Source of the DNA: Paracerasibacillus soli
GTDB taxonomy: Bacteria; Bacillota; Bacilli; Bacillales; Amphibacillaceae
Assembly (NCBI RefSeq): GCF_034006335.1
Contig: NZ_JAWDIQ010000001.1
DNA: 64,000 bases
Strand: one strand, 5' to 3'
Positions 54,457 to 64,000 of the stretch are shown here, one piece after another. Each line of letters opens with the position of its first letter. Position 1 is the stretch's first letter. Made by a program: the position numbers and the translations under genes. The notes under the pieces were generated by a model. The model ran no database searches and was not told the DNA's origin. It was given only the letters and a program-made list of their open reading frames with translations.

Positions 54457-54652
54457 TATCCGCTCAAAATTATGGTAACGAAATGAAAGGCCTATGTCAA
54501 CTTTTACATGCATCTTACATATACATACAAAAATCAGCTAATATAGTATGGACTATTTCAGTAAATGTGTTATACTATTAATCAGATTTTAGAAATTAAC
54601 ATACCTTTATATTACATTTAAAAAATATATTAAAAGGCAGGTTATTATTAAA

Positions 54653-56238
54653 ATGAAAATGGTGGAACAAACATCTTTAATCGACGAATTTGCACAACAG
54701 ACGAATTTACAAAAGGATCTGTCGGTTCCCCGACTTATTGAAAAAATCTTATCACGCCGAGAAGGGGTTTTATCAGAAACCGGTGCAGTTCAAGCGACGA
54801 CAGGAAAGTATACAGGTCGTTCCCCAAGGATAAATTTATCGTACGCGATGAAATTTCGGAGAAAACAGTAGATTGGGGTACAGTAAATAAACCTATAGAT
54901 GAACATGTATTTTTAAAATTGCTTATGAAAGTAACCAACCATTTAAAAGAAAAAGAAGAGTTATTCGTCTTTAACGGTTTTGCGGGAGCAGATGAAAAAT
55001 ATCGTTTACCAATACGTGTAATGAATGAGTTTGCATGGCATAATCTGTTTGCAAAACAGTTGTTTATTCGCCCAACTGCGGTTGAATTAGCTGAGCATGA
55101 ACCTGATTTTACAATTATCTCAGCACCAACATTTAAAGCAGACCCTACAGTCGATGGGACGAATTCAGAAGCGTTCGTTCTCATTTCATTTAAGCAAAAA
55201 ATCATTTTAATTGGTGGGACAGAATATGCAGGTGAAATTAAAAAATCAATCTTTTCTGTGATGAATTATTTATTACCACAAAAAAATGTACTATCCATGC
55301 ATTGCTCTGCAAACGTTGGGGCGGAAGGCGATGTTGCTTTATTTTTCGGTTTATCAGGCACCGGAAAAACGACGCTATCTGCAGATCCTTATCGTAAATT
55401 AATTGGTGATGACGAACACGGATGGAGTCCAAATGGTGTATTTAATATTGAAGGTGGCTGTTATGCAAAATGCGTGAAACTATCAGAAGAGAAAGAACCA
55501 CAAATCTTTCATGCAATTCGGTTTGGCTCTGTACTAGAAAATGTTGTACTAGATAAGGTAACGCGGACGCCTGACTATGATGATGTTACATTAACCGAAA
55601 ACACGCGTGCAGCTTATCCATTAGAAAATATCGATAATATTGTTAAGCCAAGTGTAGCTGGACATCCAAACACAATTATCTTTTTGACAGCGGATGCATC
55701 TGGCACTTTGCCTCCAATAAGTAAACTTACAAAGGAACAAGCAATGTATCATTTCCTAAGTGGCTATACGAGTAAACTTGCAGGAACAGAGCGCGGTGTA
55801 ACTGAACCACAAGCAACATTTTCAACTTGCTTTGGAGCACCTTTTTTACCACTTGCACCAGCAACATATGCAAAAATGCTCGGTAAAAAAATTGATCAAC
55901 ATCAGGCAAACGTATTCTCGTAAATACAGGTTGGACTGGCGGATCCTATGGTGTCGGTCAACGAATTAAACTTTCTTATACACGTGCAATGGTCCATGCT
56001 GCTTTAGAGGGAGAATTAAATATGGTGGAAACAATGAAAGATGATATTTTTGGTTTACACATTCCCCTTCATGTACCTGGTGTACCAACGAGGTACTTAT
56101 TCCGAAGCAAACATGGGAAAATAAAGATTCCTATGAAAAACAGCGCAAAAGTTAGCCGAGGAATTTCATGCAAACTTTGAAAAGTTTACGCATGTTAGTG
56201 AAGAAATTGTCAAGGCGGGACCAATTTATCGCCTATAA
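54653..56238 (+). CDS. pckA: Phosphoenolpyruvate carboxykinase (ATP), frame broken four times
   Basis: Gluconeogenic enzyme making PEP from oxaloacetate and ATP, about 529 residues when corrected. Motifs: TTGKYTGRSP, GGTEYAGEIKKSIFSVMN, the P-loop FGLSGTGKTTLSADP, GDDEHGWSPNGVFNIEGGCYAK, then VNTGWTGGSYGVG. Breaks near 54830 (RSP then DKFIV), 55915 (ANVF then VNTGW), 56088 (VPT then EVLIPKQTW) and 56150 (QRK then KLAEEF) are each cured by one added base, and it ends at 56238. Four breaks in one 1.6-kb gene is the densest damage here. The gene is CcpA/CcpN-controlled in B. subtilis. Confidence 0.93.
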
Positions 56239-56627
56239 ACATGTTACCTCATCCCAAGAGGAGTAATATATATTACGATGGCACATTATGTTGCCACGAA
56301 AAGCCGACTAAACTCATAGTCGGCTTTTCTTATACCTAAATATATATAGAGATAACCTTATTCGCCGTATGCTACTTAGATGTCGCAGTATCTTATATGC
56401 CCTCTTGACACGTAAAGCACATTTTTAACACTTGATAAATAATCTCATGCTTATCGAACTTATGATTCATCACTTTCAGCAGTCTTACATTCAACTTTTA
56501 TCAGTCCCTGTCTACCGATGTTAAAGAAACTAAAATTTGCTTAATCAAAAAAATACACATAGGCATTCACACATTTTTCTGGGCAGCATAAACTGTTTTG
56601 AAACGCCATAAACGAAGGGACGGTAAT
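56239..56627. other. Intergenic region with pckA terminator
   Basis: A 389-base stretch. The terminator is listed separately at 56298. The remaining 300 bases are AT-rich and should contain the ytlA promoter; no TPP, SAM or T-box-like core was recognised. Confidence 0.5.
56298..56328 (+). terminator. Terminator after pckA
   Basis: AAAAGCCGACT and AGTCGGCTTTT form a perfect stem with a short loop and a T run. Confidence 0.88.
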
Positions 56628-57626
56628 ATGATGTTAAAAAGGAACAAACTATTTATCTTGTTATCAATCGTATTTGTCTTATTCCTTAGTGCTTGCGGAA
56701 ATGGATCAGAACATACATCAATAAAATTAGCTGAAGTAACACGTTCATTATTTTATGCGCCACAATATGTTGCAATAGAGAAGGGATTTTTTGAAGAAGA
56801 AGGATTAGATGTTGAACTCCAAACAACTTGGGGCGGAGATAAAACAATGACTGCTTTATTATCCGACGGAGCAGATGTTGCATTAGTTGGTTCTGAAACC
56901 TCGATTTACGTGTATGCCCAAGAGTCAAAAGACCATGCAGTAAATTTTGCACAACTTACCCAAACAGATGGTACTTTTCTCGTTGCAAAAGAACCAAAGC
57001 CTGATTTTACATGGGATGATGTAAAAGGAAGCATCTTTTTAGGCCAGCGTAAAGGCGGCATGCCACAAATGGTTGGGGAATTTGTGTTAAAGAAGCATGA
57101 TATTCATCCACATCAAGATTTGGAACTCTTACAAAATATAGACTTTGCCAATATCCCAAGTGCTTTTGTATCCGGTGATGCTGAATTTGTGCAACTATTT
57201 GAACCAACGGCTAGTGTCTTTGAGAAGGAAGGTAAGGGGCACGTCATTGCCTCATTTGGTGAAGAATCTGGTGAAGTTCCCTATACAGTTTTTATGACAA
57301 AGGATAGTTATTTAAAAGAAAACCCTACACATATCGAGAAATTTACGAGAGCAATTTATAAAGCACAACAGTGGGTAGCGGAAAATAGCTCGGAAGAAAT
57401 AGCAAAAGTAATTCAGCCGTATTTTGAAGACACCGATCTTGATATTCTAGCAACGTCGATTGAACGTTATAAGAACCAAGATTCTTTTGCAACAGATCCT
57501 ATACTTGAAGAAACTGCTTGGGAAAACCTGCTAAATATTATGGATGAAGCCGGGGAACTCCCTGGGGACGCACCATACGAAGAACTTGTGAATACGAAAA
57601 TTGCTGAAGATATTATGAATGAATAG
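56628..57626 (+). CDS. ytlA: ABC transporter substrate-binding lipoprotein YtlA
   Basis: 332 residues, an SsuA/ThiY/NMT1-like binding protein. A lipoprotein signal (FILLSIVFVLFLSACGNG) puts the lipid-modified Cys near residue 23. The mature part opens with IKLAEVTRSLFYAPQYVAIEKGFFEEEGLDVEL, typical for this family. ATG at 56628 is chosen since GAAGGGACGG lies upstream; the longer frame from 56598 would add ten charged residues before the signal. The substrate is unknown (sulfonates, pyrimidine thiamine precursors and others are family options). Followed by ytlC and ytlD. Confidence 0.9.
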   Translation: MMLKRNKLFILLSIVFVLFLSACGNGSEHTSIKLAEVTRSLFYAPQYVAIEKGFFEEEGLDVELQTTWGGDKTMTALLSDGADVALVGSETSIYVYAQESKDHAVNFAQLTQTDGTFLVAKEPKPDFTWDDVKGSIFLGQRKGGMPQMVGEFVLKKHDIHPHQDLELLQNIDFANIPSAFVSGDAEFVQLFEPTASVFEKEGKGHVIASFGEESGEVPYTVFMTKDSYLKENPTHIEKFTRAIYKAQQWVAENSSEEIAKVIQPYFEDTDLDILATSIERYKNQDSFATDPILEETAWENLLNIMDEAGELPGDAPYEELVNTKIAEDIMNE

Positions 57627-57637
57627 GAGGAGATATC

Positions 57638-58431
57638 GTGTCCTTTTTGACACTTGATAAAGTCTCTCACCATTATTTTTCAAAATATACCTATACAAAA
57701 GCATTAGAAGATATTTCATTTTCTATTGAAGAGGGGGAATTTATCTCTTTATTAGGACCGAGCGGATGTGGTAAGTCAACGATACTATCTATTATTGCCG
57801 GCATCATATCACAGACTGAGGGCAGTGTCTTACTAAATGAGCAACCGCTTCGACATGCTGATACGACAATTGGTTATATGTTACAGCAAGACTACCTTTT
57901 TCCTTGGAAAACGATTATCGATAATATTCTCCTCGGTCCAAAGATTCGTAAAGAACTAACTACAAGTACGAAATCAGAAGCATTAATGTTATTAGATGAG
58001 GTTGGTCTACCTGATGTTTCAGAAAAATATCCAAGTTCATTATCCGGAGGGATGCGCCAAAGAGCTGCACTCGTTCGAACACTTATTACGAATCCAAAAA
58101 TTCTTTTACTAGATGAACCATTTTCTGCACTTGACTATCAAACAAAACTTAAACTTGAAGATCTCGTATATACATTACTAAAAAACTACCATAAAACAGC
58201 ATTACTTGTAACGCACGATATAGGTGAAGCAATTTCTATGAGCGATCGTATTATTGTACTAGGCACAAATCCTGGTAAAGTTACTAAAATCTTTGAAGTG
58301 CCAATGAGCTACGAAATACGATGCCTTTTTCCGTACGGAGGCATCCAAAATATCAACTCTTATTTGATAAAGTATGGGATGAGTTAAACAAAGCGGATAA
58401 AGAAACTGGAACATACTCAACTACACCATGA
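57638..58431 (+). CDS. ytlC: ABC transporter ATPase YtlC, frame broken near end
   Basis: About 264 residues of the SsuB/TauB type. Walker A GPSGCGKSTIL, Q-loop LQQDYLFPWKTI, signature SLSGGMRQRAAL, Walker B LLLDEPFSALD and H-loop VTHDIGEAI are intact. The frame changes near 58321, and the corrected tail reads MPFSVRRHPKYQLLFDKVWDEL and ends at 58431. GTG at 57638 has AGGAGAT upstream. It is part of ytlA-ytlC-ytlD. Confidence 0.88.
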
Positions 58432-58448
58432 TTGAAGGAGTTGAAGGC

Positions 58449-59254
58449 ATGAACGATAAAACAGACCAACACCTTTTTGACAACTATAAGAAGGGTATTA
58501 AAAGCGAAAAACACTTCATTTACTTTTGGCAAGCGATTATATTAGTTGGCTTTTTTGTAATATGGAGATAGCTAGTCGACTGCATTGGGTTGATCCTTTA
58601 TTATTTAGTTCTCCATCTAAAGTTTTCACACTCTTGTTTGAAAAAATAAGCGATGGTTCTATCTTACTGCATACCCAGGCCACTTTATTTGAAACGGTAT
58701 TGGGTTTTGTAATTGGAACGATATTAGGGATTATATTGGCTACGGTGTTATGGACATTGCCTAGATTATCAAAAGTAATGGACCCTTATTTAGTCATCCT
58801 AAACGCCATGCCCAAAGTAGCATTGGGACCAATTATTATTGTTGCATTGGGCCCTGGCTATATTTCGATTATTGCAATGGGAGCAATTATTTCGGTAATC
58901 ATTACAACAATCGTCATCTTTTCTTCTTTTAAAGAAGTTGATCCTAACTATGAAAAGGTGTTAATTGGTTTTGGCGCAACAAGGTGGCAATGTTTTAAAG
59001 AAGCAATTTTTCCCGCAACATTGCCTGTGATGATTTCAACTTTAAAAGTTAATGTTGGTTTATCTTGGGTCGGCGTTATTGTAGGGGAATTTCTTGTTTC
59101 AAAAAAGGGATTAGGATATTTAATTGTATATGGATTTCAAGTTTTTGACTTTACACTCGTCATGTCCAGTCTTATTTTAATAGCCATCTTTGCAGCAATC
59201 ATGTATAAGCTAGTAGAAAAATTGGAAAGTTGGCTCATTAAACATGCAACATAA
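58449..59254 (+). CDS. ytlD: ABC transporter permease YtlD, frame broken near start
   Basis: About 268 residues with six membrane helices, of the SsuC/TauC type. The EAA-like loop is FGATRWQCFKEAIFPATLPVM. ATG at 58449 follows GGAG; the frame breaks near 58566 where VIW should be followed by EIASRLHWVDP (one G missing). A terminator at 59260 ends the operon. The gene order up to ytkD is that of B. subtilis. Confidence 0.88.
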
Positions 59255-59259
59255 TCAAT

Positions 59260-59287
59260 AGAAGGTGCCTTGCTGCTGGTACCTTCT
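59260..59287. terminator. Terminator between ytlD and ytkD
   Basis: AGAAGGTGCC/GGTACCTTCT with one mismatch, between convergent genes. Confidence 0.75.
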
Positions 59288-59756
59288 ATTCTGTAATACT
59301 CTGTAAGCTTTTCATACAGTATGTTAGTACATCGTCCTTCATTATAAAACTAAAACGTGGATTCACTTTAATATTAGCAGGTATCTTATGTAATGTAACG
59401 GGACCATTCGTTTCAAAATATGTATCTTGTTTCTCAAGTTCTGTAATATCCGCATAGTATACATTTTTGATGACATCTCCAGCTTTACCTTGCACATAAT
59501 ATTGTCCAAGATAATGTAAAGATTGTACAACTCCTCCTGTTTCTTCTTTTACCTCCCGTTTAGCAGCCTCTTCTGGTGATTCGCCACTTTCAACTTTTCC
59601 ACCTGGAAATTCATAACCTCTTTGCTTATGATCAGTTAATAACCATTGCATTTCATATCGACATATCACCCAAACATGTTTTGGCTGTTTAGAAAATGGA
59701 TCTATATCAAAGGATAGCCGTACCTTATTTTTATAATAATCTCTAAATGTATACAT
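59286..59756 (-). CDS. ytkD: Nudix hydrolase YtkD (8-oxo-dGTPase type)
   Basis: 156 residues with a full Nudix box: GGKVESGESPEEAAKREVKEETGG, that is GX5EX7REVXEEXGG. YtkD of B. subtilis sanitises oxidised and normal NTPs. The position after ytlD on the opposite strand is conserved. ATG at 59756 gives the normal length. The frame is intact. Confidence 0.92.
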   Translation of the reverse strand: MYTFRDYYKNKVRLSFDIDPFSKQPKHVWVICRYEMQWLLTDHKQRGYEFPGGKVESGESPEEAAKREVKEETGGVVQSLHYLGQYYVQGKAGDVIKNVYYADITELEKQDTYFETNGPVTLHKIPANIKVNPRFSFIMKDDVLTYCMKSLQSITE

Positions 59757-59811
59757 TTTTCTTCATCTACTTTCATTCCTTAATAAAATCTCGTGCATTT
59801 TATTTAATCGT

Positions 59812-59965
59812 AAAGTGAAACTTCAATTAGTGGGATTTTCGTACCCTCCCAAATGACTGTTAGTTAAACGAATCCGACTTTTACTGACTGTCGATCCCCT
59901 TCTTTAATCGCCTCGAATGATTGAAGTTTGTTCTTACAGCCTCTTGCGATAAAAATTTACCGGAG
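59812..59965. repeat. Dispersed intergenic repeat, CTTACAGCC family
   Basis: Begins AAAGTGAAACTTCAATTAGT, with GTGGGA and TCCCA arms, then GTTAGTTAAACGAATCCGA, and ends CTTACAGCCTCTTGCGATAA. It aligns in order with the copy at 27536-27656. Confidence 0.5.
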
Positions 59966-60090
59966 ATAAGCCGTACATATTGTATCATACTACCGTGAAA
60001 GATGTAAAAATCGTTCTAAACATACTTTTTCTACTATACCTCCAATAGCCATTGTTCAAACCTCTTTTTTGTTTCATGAAAAGGAAATAA

Positions 60091-60120
60091 AAAGGAATAA
60101 GGCACAATCCTTATTCCTTT
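60091..60120 (-). terminator. Terminator of the gene at 60127
   Basis: AAAGGAATAAGG and CCTTATTCCTTT form a perfect 12-base stem, followed on the minus strand by TTTATTTCC. Confidence 0.85.
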
Positions 60121-60126
60121 CGTTTC

Positions 60127-60447
60127 TTATATTGGCCTATCTCCTAGTATGCCCATTTCCTCAATATGATCTTTTGTATGTTGATCGCCTAGTTGATATA
60201 ATATTTCATATACTTCCGTCATTGCTTGATCATAATGCTCATTACCAGAATCATGGTGATATGGTATAAAGGGGATATGTGATCGCCAATATGCATCCAT
60301 ATTCGCCGCATCCACTTGATCCAATTTCGCCCGCAGTATACGAATCTCATCTTGATTCGCATGAATGACAATGCTGTGATTATTATACGATTTTGCTTCA
60401 GAAATTTCACCAGTTCCAATATTGACATAATATTGCCTTTTCTCCAT
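60127..60447 (-). CDS. Conserved small protein, function unknown
   Basis: 106 residues, soluble, with a beta-rich start (RQYYVNIGTGEISEAK) and a helical histidine-rich second half (FIPYHHDSGNEHYDQAM, then HIEEMGIL). Similar proteins are widespread in Bacillaceae and are often labelled 'hydrolase' without proof. ATG at 60447 is preferred because AGGAGGTG lies seven bases upstream; the frame continues upstream to 60495 without a site. No catalytic motif is certain. Confidence 0.7.
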   Translation of the reverse strand: MEKRQYYVNIGTGEISEAKSYNNHSIVIHANQDEIRILRAKLDQVDAANMDAYWRSHIPFIPYHHDSGNEHYDQAMTEVYEILYQLGDQHTKDHIEEMGILGDRPI

Positions 60448-60504
60448 CACCGGCCACCTCCTATGCATAATGTGGCCTTTTTCATTGAGAAGCATGCATG
60501 TAAA

Positions 60505-61970
60505 TCAACCCTTATTTTCTTTACTCGCCCATTTTTTTAAAGTAGCACGCATGATTTTATTCGAAGCATTCCTTGGTAAGGCATCTACAAAATGAATTAC
60601 TTTTGGTATTTTATATTTGGCTAGTTTTAACTGTAAAAAAGTTAAAACATCTGTTTCTGTCAAGCATTCATTTTTCCTTTTCACAATAAATGCTACTGGT
60701 ACTTCCCCCCATTTTTCATCGTGGATCCCAGTAACACCTACTTCCTGAACCATTTTAATTTGTGAGATTACACTTTCAATTTCAGATGGGTAGATATTTT
60801 CACCACAGAAATAATGAGGTCATTGCGGCGGTCAACTACATATAAAAAACCTTCTTCATCTACATAACCAAGATCACCTGTTTTTAACCATCCACTTTCA
60901 AAATTCTTTTCATTTGCTTCAGGATGATGCCAATATCCTTTTGTTACCATCGGACCTTTTACTTCAATTTCTCCTACTTGTCCGTTGGCATTTTGAATTC
61001 GTAATTGCGCTGGGAATAACGGTTTTCCAGCTGAACCTAACTTTGTCATCGCATCTTGCGGGCTAAGTGTTACTATTTGAGATGATGTCTCTGTCATACC
61101 ATACGATTGAAAGACTGGAATCCGATGAGTCTTTGCCTGTTCTAGTAGTGGCTTTGGTACGGGCCCGCCGCCTAATAACATGCATCGAAAATGTTCTGGG
61201 AACTCATCGTCACCAAGGTGGCGAAGTAAACGCTGTAACATGACAGTTACGACAGATGCAATCGTTACGCCCTTATTCTTTATTGCATCATGTACAAGTT
61301 GTTCATTAAATTTTTCCATTAAATATACAGGCATACCATAAATAACACTACGAATAAAGATAGACAGGCCGCCTACATGAAAAAAAGGTAAAACAGCAAG
61401 CCACTTATCTGTTTTTGATAAGCCTAAATTCAACGCAGATCCAATAGCACTCCACCAATGGTTCCCGTAAGTATGGACAACACCTTTGGGAAACCCTGTC
61501 GTTCCAGAAGTATAAATAATTGTAAAGGCTTGTCCTAAATTAATCTCTGTTTTTAATCTTGTGTTATCTTCCTTCAAATCTTCTACTTCTTTAAAAGAAC
61601 TTTTCATTACTTTTAATGATGTTGCTATTGTCTCGCAATCATCACTAAATATTAGCAATGACACATTGGCATCATCTAGTTGATACTGTACTTCTTTTGC
61701 TGTCAAGCGAGTATTAAGCAAAACTGCGCATGCTCCAACATAACTAATGGCATGAATTGCGATGATCATTTCTAGACCATTTTCAGCTAAAATAGCAACG
61801 TGATCCCCTTCCTTCATGCCAGCTGTCATTAATTTTCGAGCATAACTCATACTCTGTTGTTCTAATTCTGAAAATGTGATTGTCTTTCCATTTACAAGTT
61901 CGATGGCAGTTTGTTGAGGAGATAGTGCTGCTTGTTTTGTTAACCAATGTGGTATTATTTCTGACATCAT
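60505..61970 (-). CDS. menE: O-succinylbenzoate--CoA ligase, frame broken
   Basis: An acyl-adenylating enzyme of menaquinone synthesis, about 488 residues. Motifs: TIIYTSGTTGFPKGVVHTYGNH (P-loop-like A3), QSYGMTETSSQ (A5), KTGDLGYVDEEGFLYVVDRRND (A7/A8). The frame breaks near 60800, where ISGGENIYPSEIESV is expected (one G missing), and continues to PRNASNKIMRATLKKW with the A10 lysine. Next downstream is not menC, which usually follows in B. subtilis. Confidence 0.92.
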
Positions 61971-62042
61971 GGTGCCTTCCTTTCCTTATATAGATCTAGC
62001 CTAGTTAGCCCTAGACCATTCATTACACTATCGAAAAAGTTC

Positions 62043-62074
62043 AAAAACCTTTGCCAAAGTTAGCAAAGGTTTTT
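62043..62074 (-). terminator. Terminator after menB
   Basis: AAAAACCTTTG/CAAAGGTTTTT, a perfect 11-base stem directly past the corrected menB stop. It would separate menE from menB-H-D transcription at least partly. Confidence 0.85.
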
Positions 62075-62080
62075 AACTTA

Positions 62081-62897
62081 TTAAGGGAAACGAGGAAATT
62101 GACCAAAGTCAGGTTTTCTTTTTCTTTAAAGGCATCGCGACCTTCTTTTGCCTCATCTGTTGTGTAATACAATAGTGTAGCATCTCCGCCCATTTGCTGT
62201 AATCCGGCAAGTCCATCAGTTGCAGCATTAAATGAAGCTTTTAAGAAACGTAATGCAGTAGGTGATTTATCAAGAATCTCAGCACACCATTGCAATGTTT
62301 CTTCTTCTAATTTGTCCAATGGCACTACTTTGTTTACCATGCCCATTTCATATGCTTCTTCCGCATTGTACTGACGGCATAAATACAGATTTCACGAGCA
62401 CGTTTTTGTCCAACCATTTCAGCAAGTAGACCAGCACCGTAACCTGCATCAAAACTTCCTACTTTCGGACCTGTTTGGCCGAATATTGCATTATCCGCCG
62501 CAATCGTTAAATCACATACGATATGTAATACATGCCCACCGCCAATTGCGTAACCTGATACCATCGCGATAACTGGTTTCGGAATAGTACGGATTAGACG
62601 TTGTAAATCTAATACGTTTAGGCGTGGAATATGGTCGTCACCAACATAACCTCCATGGCCACGTACCGACTGATCTCCACCAGAACAAAATGCTTTTTCT
62701 CCTGCTCCTGCTAAAATAATGACACCAACGGAAGAGTCATCACGTGCATCCGCAAAAGCATCAATCATTTCGTTCACTGTTAAAGGTGTAAATGCATTAC
62801 GTTTTTCCGGACGATTAATCGTGACCTTTGCAACGCCATTATATTTTTCATAAATAATTTCTTTATATTCTCTAGCTTGTTCCCATTGTACTACCAT
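62081..62897 (-). CDS. menB: 1,4-dihydroxy-2-naphthoyl-CoA synthase, frame broken twice
   Basis: A crotonase-family ring-closing enzyme of the menaquinone pathway, 272 residues when corrected, the usual length. Motifs: INRPEKRNAFTPLTV, GAGEKAFCSGGDQSVRGHGGY, SGYAIGGGHVLHIVCDLTIAA and FGQTGPKVGSFDAGYG. Breaks near 62386 (REI then WYLCRQYNAEEA) and near 62116 (KEK then RKPDFGQFPRFP). The second repair gives the classic PDF-FPRFP end and a stop at 62081, abutting the terminator. TAGGAGG lies before the ATG. Confidence 0.94.
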
Positions 62898-62921
62898 ATT
62901 TATCCTCCTAATTATTATGCT

Positions 62922-63728
62922 TCATCTATTTTGCAGTATAAACGCATTTACTATTTTACCAAACTTTTGCGGATCTTCCACGTGAATTGCATGTCCAACA
63001 TTTTTCACGATGACAAGTTGGCTGTTTTTAAGCTTTTCGGACATCTCTTCATTTATATGAACAAACTTCGGATCCCTTTCACCAACAACTAGTAATACTG
63101 GTTTTTTCCAATTTTGTAAATGATTCCACCAACTCGGTTGGATGCCTGTTCCCATTCCTTGTAGCGATTGGATTAAACCCGTTACTTGTTGGGATAGCCT
63201 TTCCTGTCTTATTTGCTCTTTTACTTTTTTGGGTAACGTTTGCTGTGTATGAAATAATGGAATACCTTCCCAATAGTCAATAAATGAAACAAGTCCATCC
63301 TCTTGCATTTTTTTTATTAGTTTATCATCACTTTTAATCCGAAGATTGCGCTCTTGCTTTGTTTTTAATCCTGGAGAAGCACTCTCCAACACGAATGACT
63401 TTATATATTCAGGATATAACATTGCAAAAGACAAAGCAGTTCGTCCACCCATCGAGTAACCTAACAAATGAACGTTCTTTAATCCTAATGTTTGAAAAAT
63501 AATAGCAAGATCATCACAGCACATTTTCATTGTTTTAATCGTTGGTGTCATTGTTTTGCCGTGACCTGGCAAGTCTATCACTACAAAACGAAAACGATCT
63601 TGATATCCATCTATCAAAGTTGACCATGTCGACACACTGCCAGTAAAACCATGAAATAAAACAATCGTTTCACCTTGATTACCATATATCTCACAGTGAT
63701 ATACACTGTCACCTACATGAACTTTCAT
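62922..63728 (-). CDS. menH: SHCHC synthase MenH (alpha/beta hydrolase)
   Basis: 268 residues, intact. It eliminates pyruvate from SEPHCHC in menaquinone synthesis. The triad elements are the nucleophile Ser in LLGYSMGGRTAL, the acid in VVGERDPKFV and His in NVGHAIHVEDP. FHGFTGS near the start is the oxyanion region. The ATG directly follows the menD stop TAA, so the two are translationally coupled. Confidence 0.93.
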   Translation of the reverse strand: MKVHVGDSVYHCEIYGNQGETIVLFHGFTGSVSTWSTLIDGYQDRFRFVVIDLPGHGKTMTPTIKTMKMCCDDLAIIFQTLGLKNVHLLGYSMGGRTALSFAMLYPEYIKSFVLESASPGLKTKQERNLRIKSDDKLIKKMQEDGLVSFIDYWEGIPLFHTQQTLPKKVKEQIRQERLSQQVTGLIQSLQGMGTGIQPSWWNHLQNWKKPVLLVVGERDPKFVHINEEMSEKLKNSQLVIVKNVGHAIHVEDPQKFGKIVNAFILQNR

Positions 63729-64000
63729 TTACTCACCTATTATCTGTATTAATTCATCATGAATGCCATTCCAAATTTCTTGATGCCATCTTGCATTTTC
63801 CTCGCGGTCTGTTTTGACTTCTATAACAGATAGCCCTTTACGTTTGTAACTTGCCTGTAAAGCTGTTACTAATTCGGCATCCGAAGTAGCTTCACTATAA
63901 TGTCCACCATACATCTGAACGGCATGCTGAAATTCAATATGTAACGGTGTACCAAATAGCAATTCAAAATGTTGACCATTTTTTGCTTGTGGTAAAAATG
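63729..64000 (-). CDS. menD: SEPHCHC synthase MenD, C-terminal end
   Basis: The last 90 codons of a thiamine-diphosphate enzyme, cut by the right edge of the window. The segment FLPQAKNGQHFELLFGTPLHIEF and the ending TDREENARWHQEIWNGIHDEL match MenD C-termini. The frame is open to base 64000. It is first of the visible menD-menH-menB order. Confidence 0.9.
   Translation of the reverse strand, partial: FLPQAKNGQHFELLFGTPLHIEFQHAVQMYGGHYSEATSDAELVTALQASYKRKGLSVIEVKTDREENARWHQEIWNGIHDELIQIIGE

Larger units (their letters stand above)
59757..60126. other. Intergenic region with repeat and terminator
   Basis: A 370-base region without a gene. It holds a copy of the CTTACAGCC repeat family (59812-59965) and the terminator at 60091-60120; between them is AT-rich sequence with no further signal. 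Confidence 0.5.

Noticed and set aside
54653..56238. Programmed ribosomal frameshifting in pckA and other split genes
   Set aside because: No slippery heptamer with a downstream structure is seen at the breaks, and four shifts in one metabolic gene are implausible.

Overview
This window is low-GC chromosomal DNA from a Gram-positive member of the Bacillaceae. The evidence is the B. subtilis-like order of the yt* genes, an S-box (SAM-I) leader on metK, a leucine T-box on leuS, and rRNA leaders with strong SigA-type promoters. The gene complement looks most like the Oceanobacillus/Virgibacillus group, but no alignment could be run, so the genus is an inference.

Layout. 1-5518 (+): a class A penicillin-binding protein cut by the left edge, then acuA-acuB-acuC. 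5799-20530 (-): motP-motS, ccpA, aroA, ytxG-ytxH, murC, a nicotinate phosphoribosyltransferase, sftA, ytpR, ytpQ and the thioredoxin ytpP. The one + strand gene in this stretch is a 707-residue FtsA/PilM-like ATPase at 10095-12220. 20531-23650 (-): ccdA, a TlpA/ResA-type thioredoxin, a response regulator and a histidine kinase. 23985-25022: a decayed IS200/IS605 element with a gutted tnpB. 25111-35798: ytoQ, a YjjX-type NTPase, ytoP, ytzB, ytnP, trmB, ytzH, ytmP, ytlR, ytlQ, thpR, an RsuA-type pseudouridine synthase and a MurJ-like flippase. 36013-40121: a small membrane protein, a cation-coupled dicarboxylate/amino-acid symporter and nested ISL3-family elements. 40152-45636 (-): a 16S-23S-5S operon without tRNAs, with two promoters. 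46018-59756: a secreted repeat protein, leuS, a YtrA-type ABC operon, mnmM-ytoA, metK, pckA, ytlA-ytlC-ytlD and ytkD. 60127-64000 (-): a small conserved gene, then menE, menB, menH and the end of menD.

Physiology. The core genes cover acetyl-CoA synthetase control (acu), catabolite control (ccpA), gluconeogenesis (pckA), aromatic and menaquinone synthesis (aroA, men), cell-wall synthesis (PBP, murC, flippase), chromosome segregation (sftA), a sodium-type flagellar stator (motPS) and translation (leuS, trmB, mnmM, rrn).

Quality warning. Twenty-three genes are broken by a total of about 37 one- or two-base frame changes, many in homopolymers, including essential genes such as leuS. In nearly every case the protein resumes at once in another frame and ends at the expected place. 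This pattern points to uncorrected sequencing or assembly error, not pseudogenes. Such genes are annotated here as single CDSs with the break position given. Two in-frame TGA codons (ytlQ-like gene and tnpB) are a separate class.

Non-coding structure. Two dispersed intergenic repeat families occur: GGGTCTGACCC-type palindromes (4 copies) and a family ending in CTTACAGCCAGTTA (3-4 copies). ISL3 transposases carry a leader hairpin that hides the start codon. The most unusual protein is the actin-fold ATPase followed by tandem beta-grasp-like repeats.
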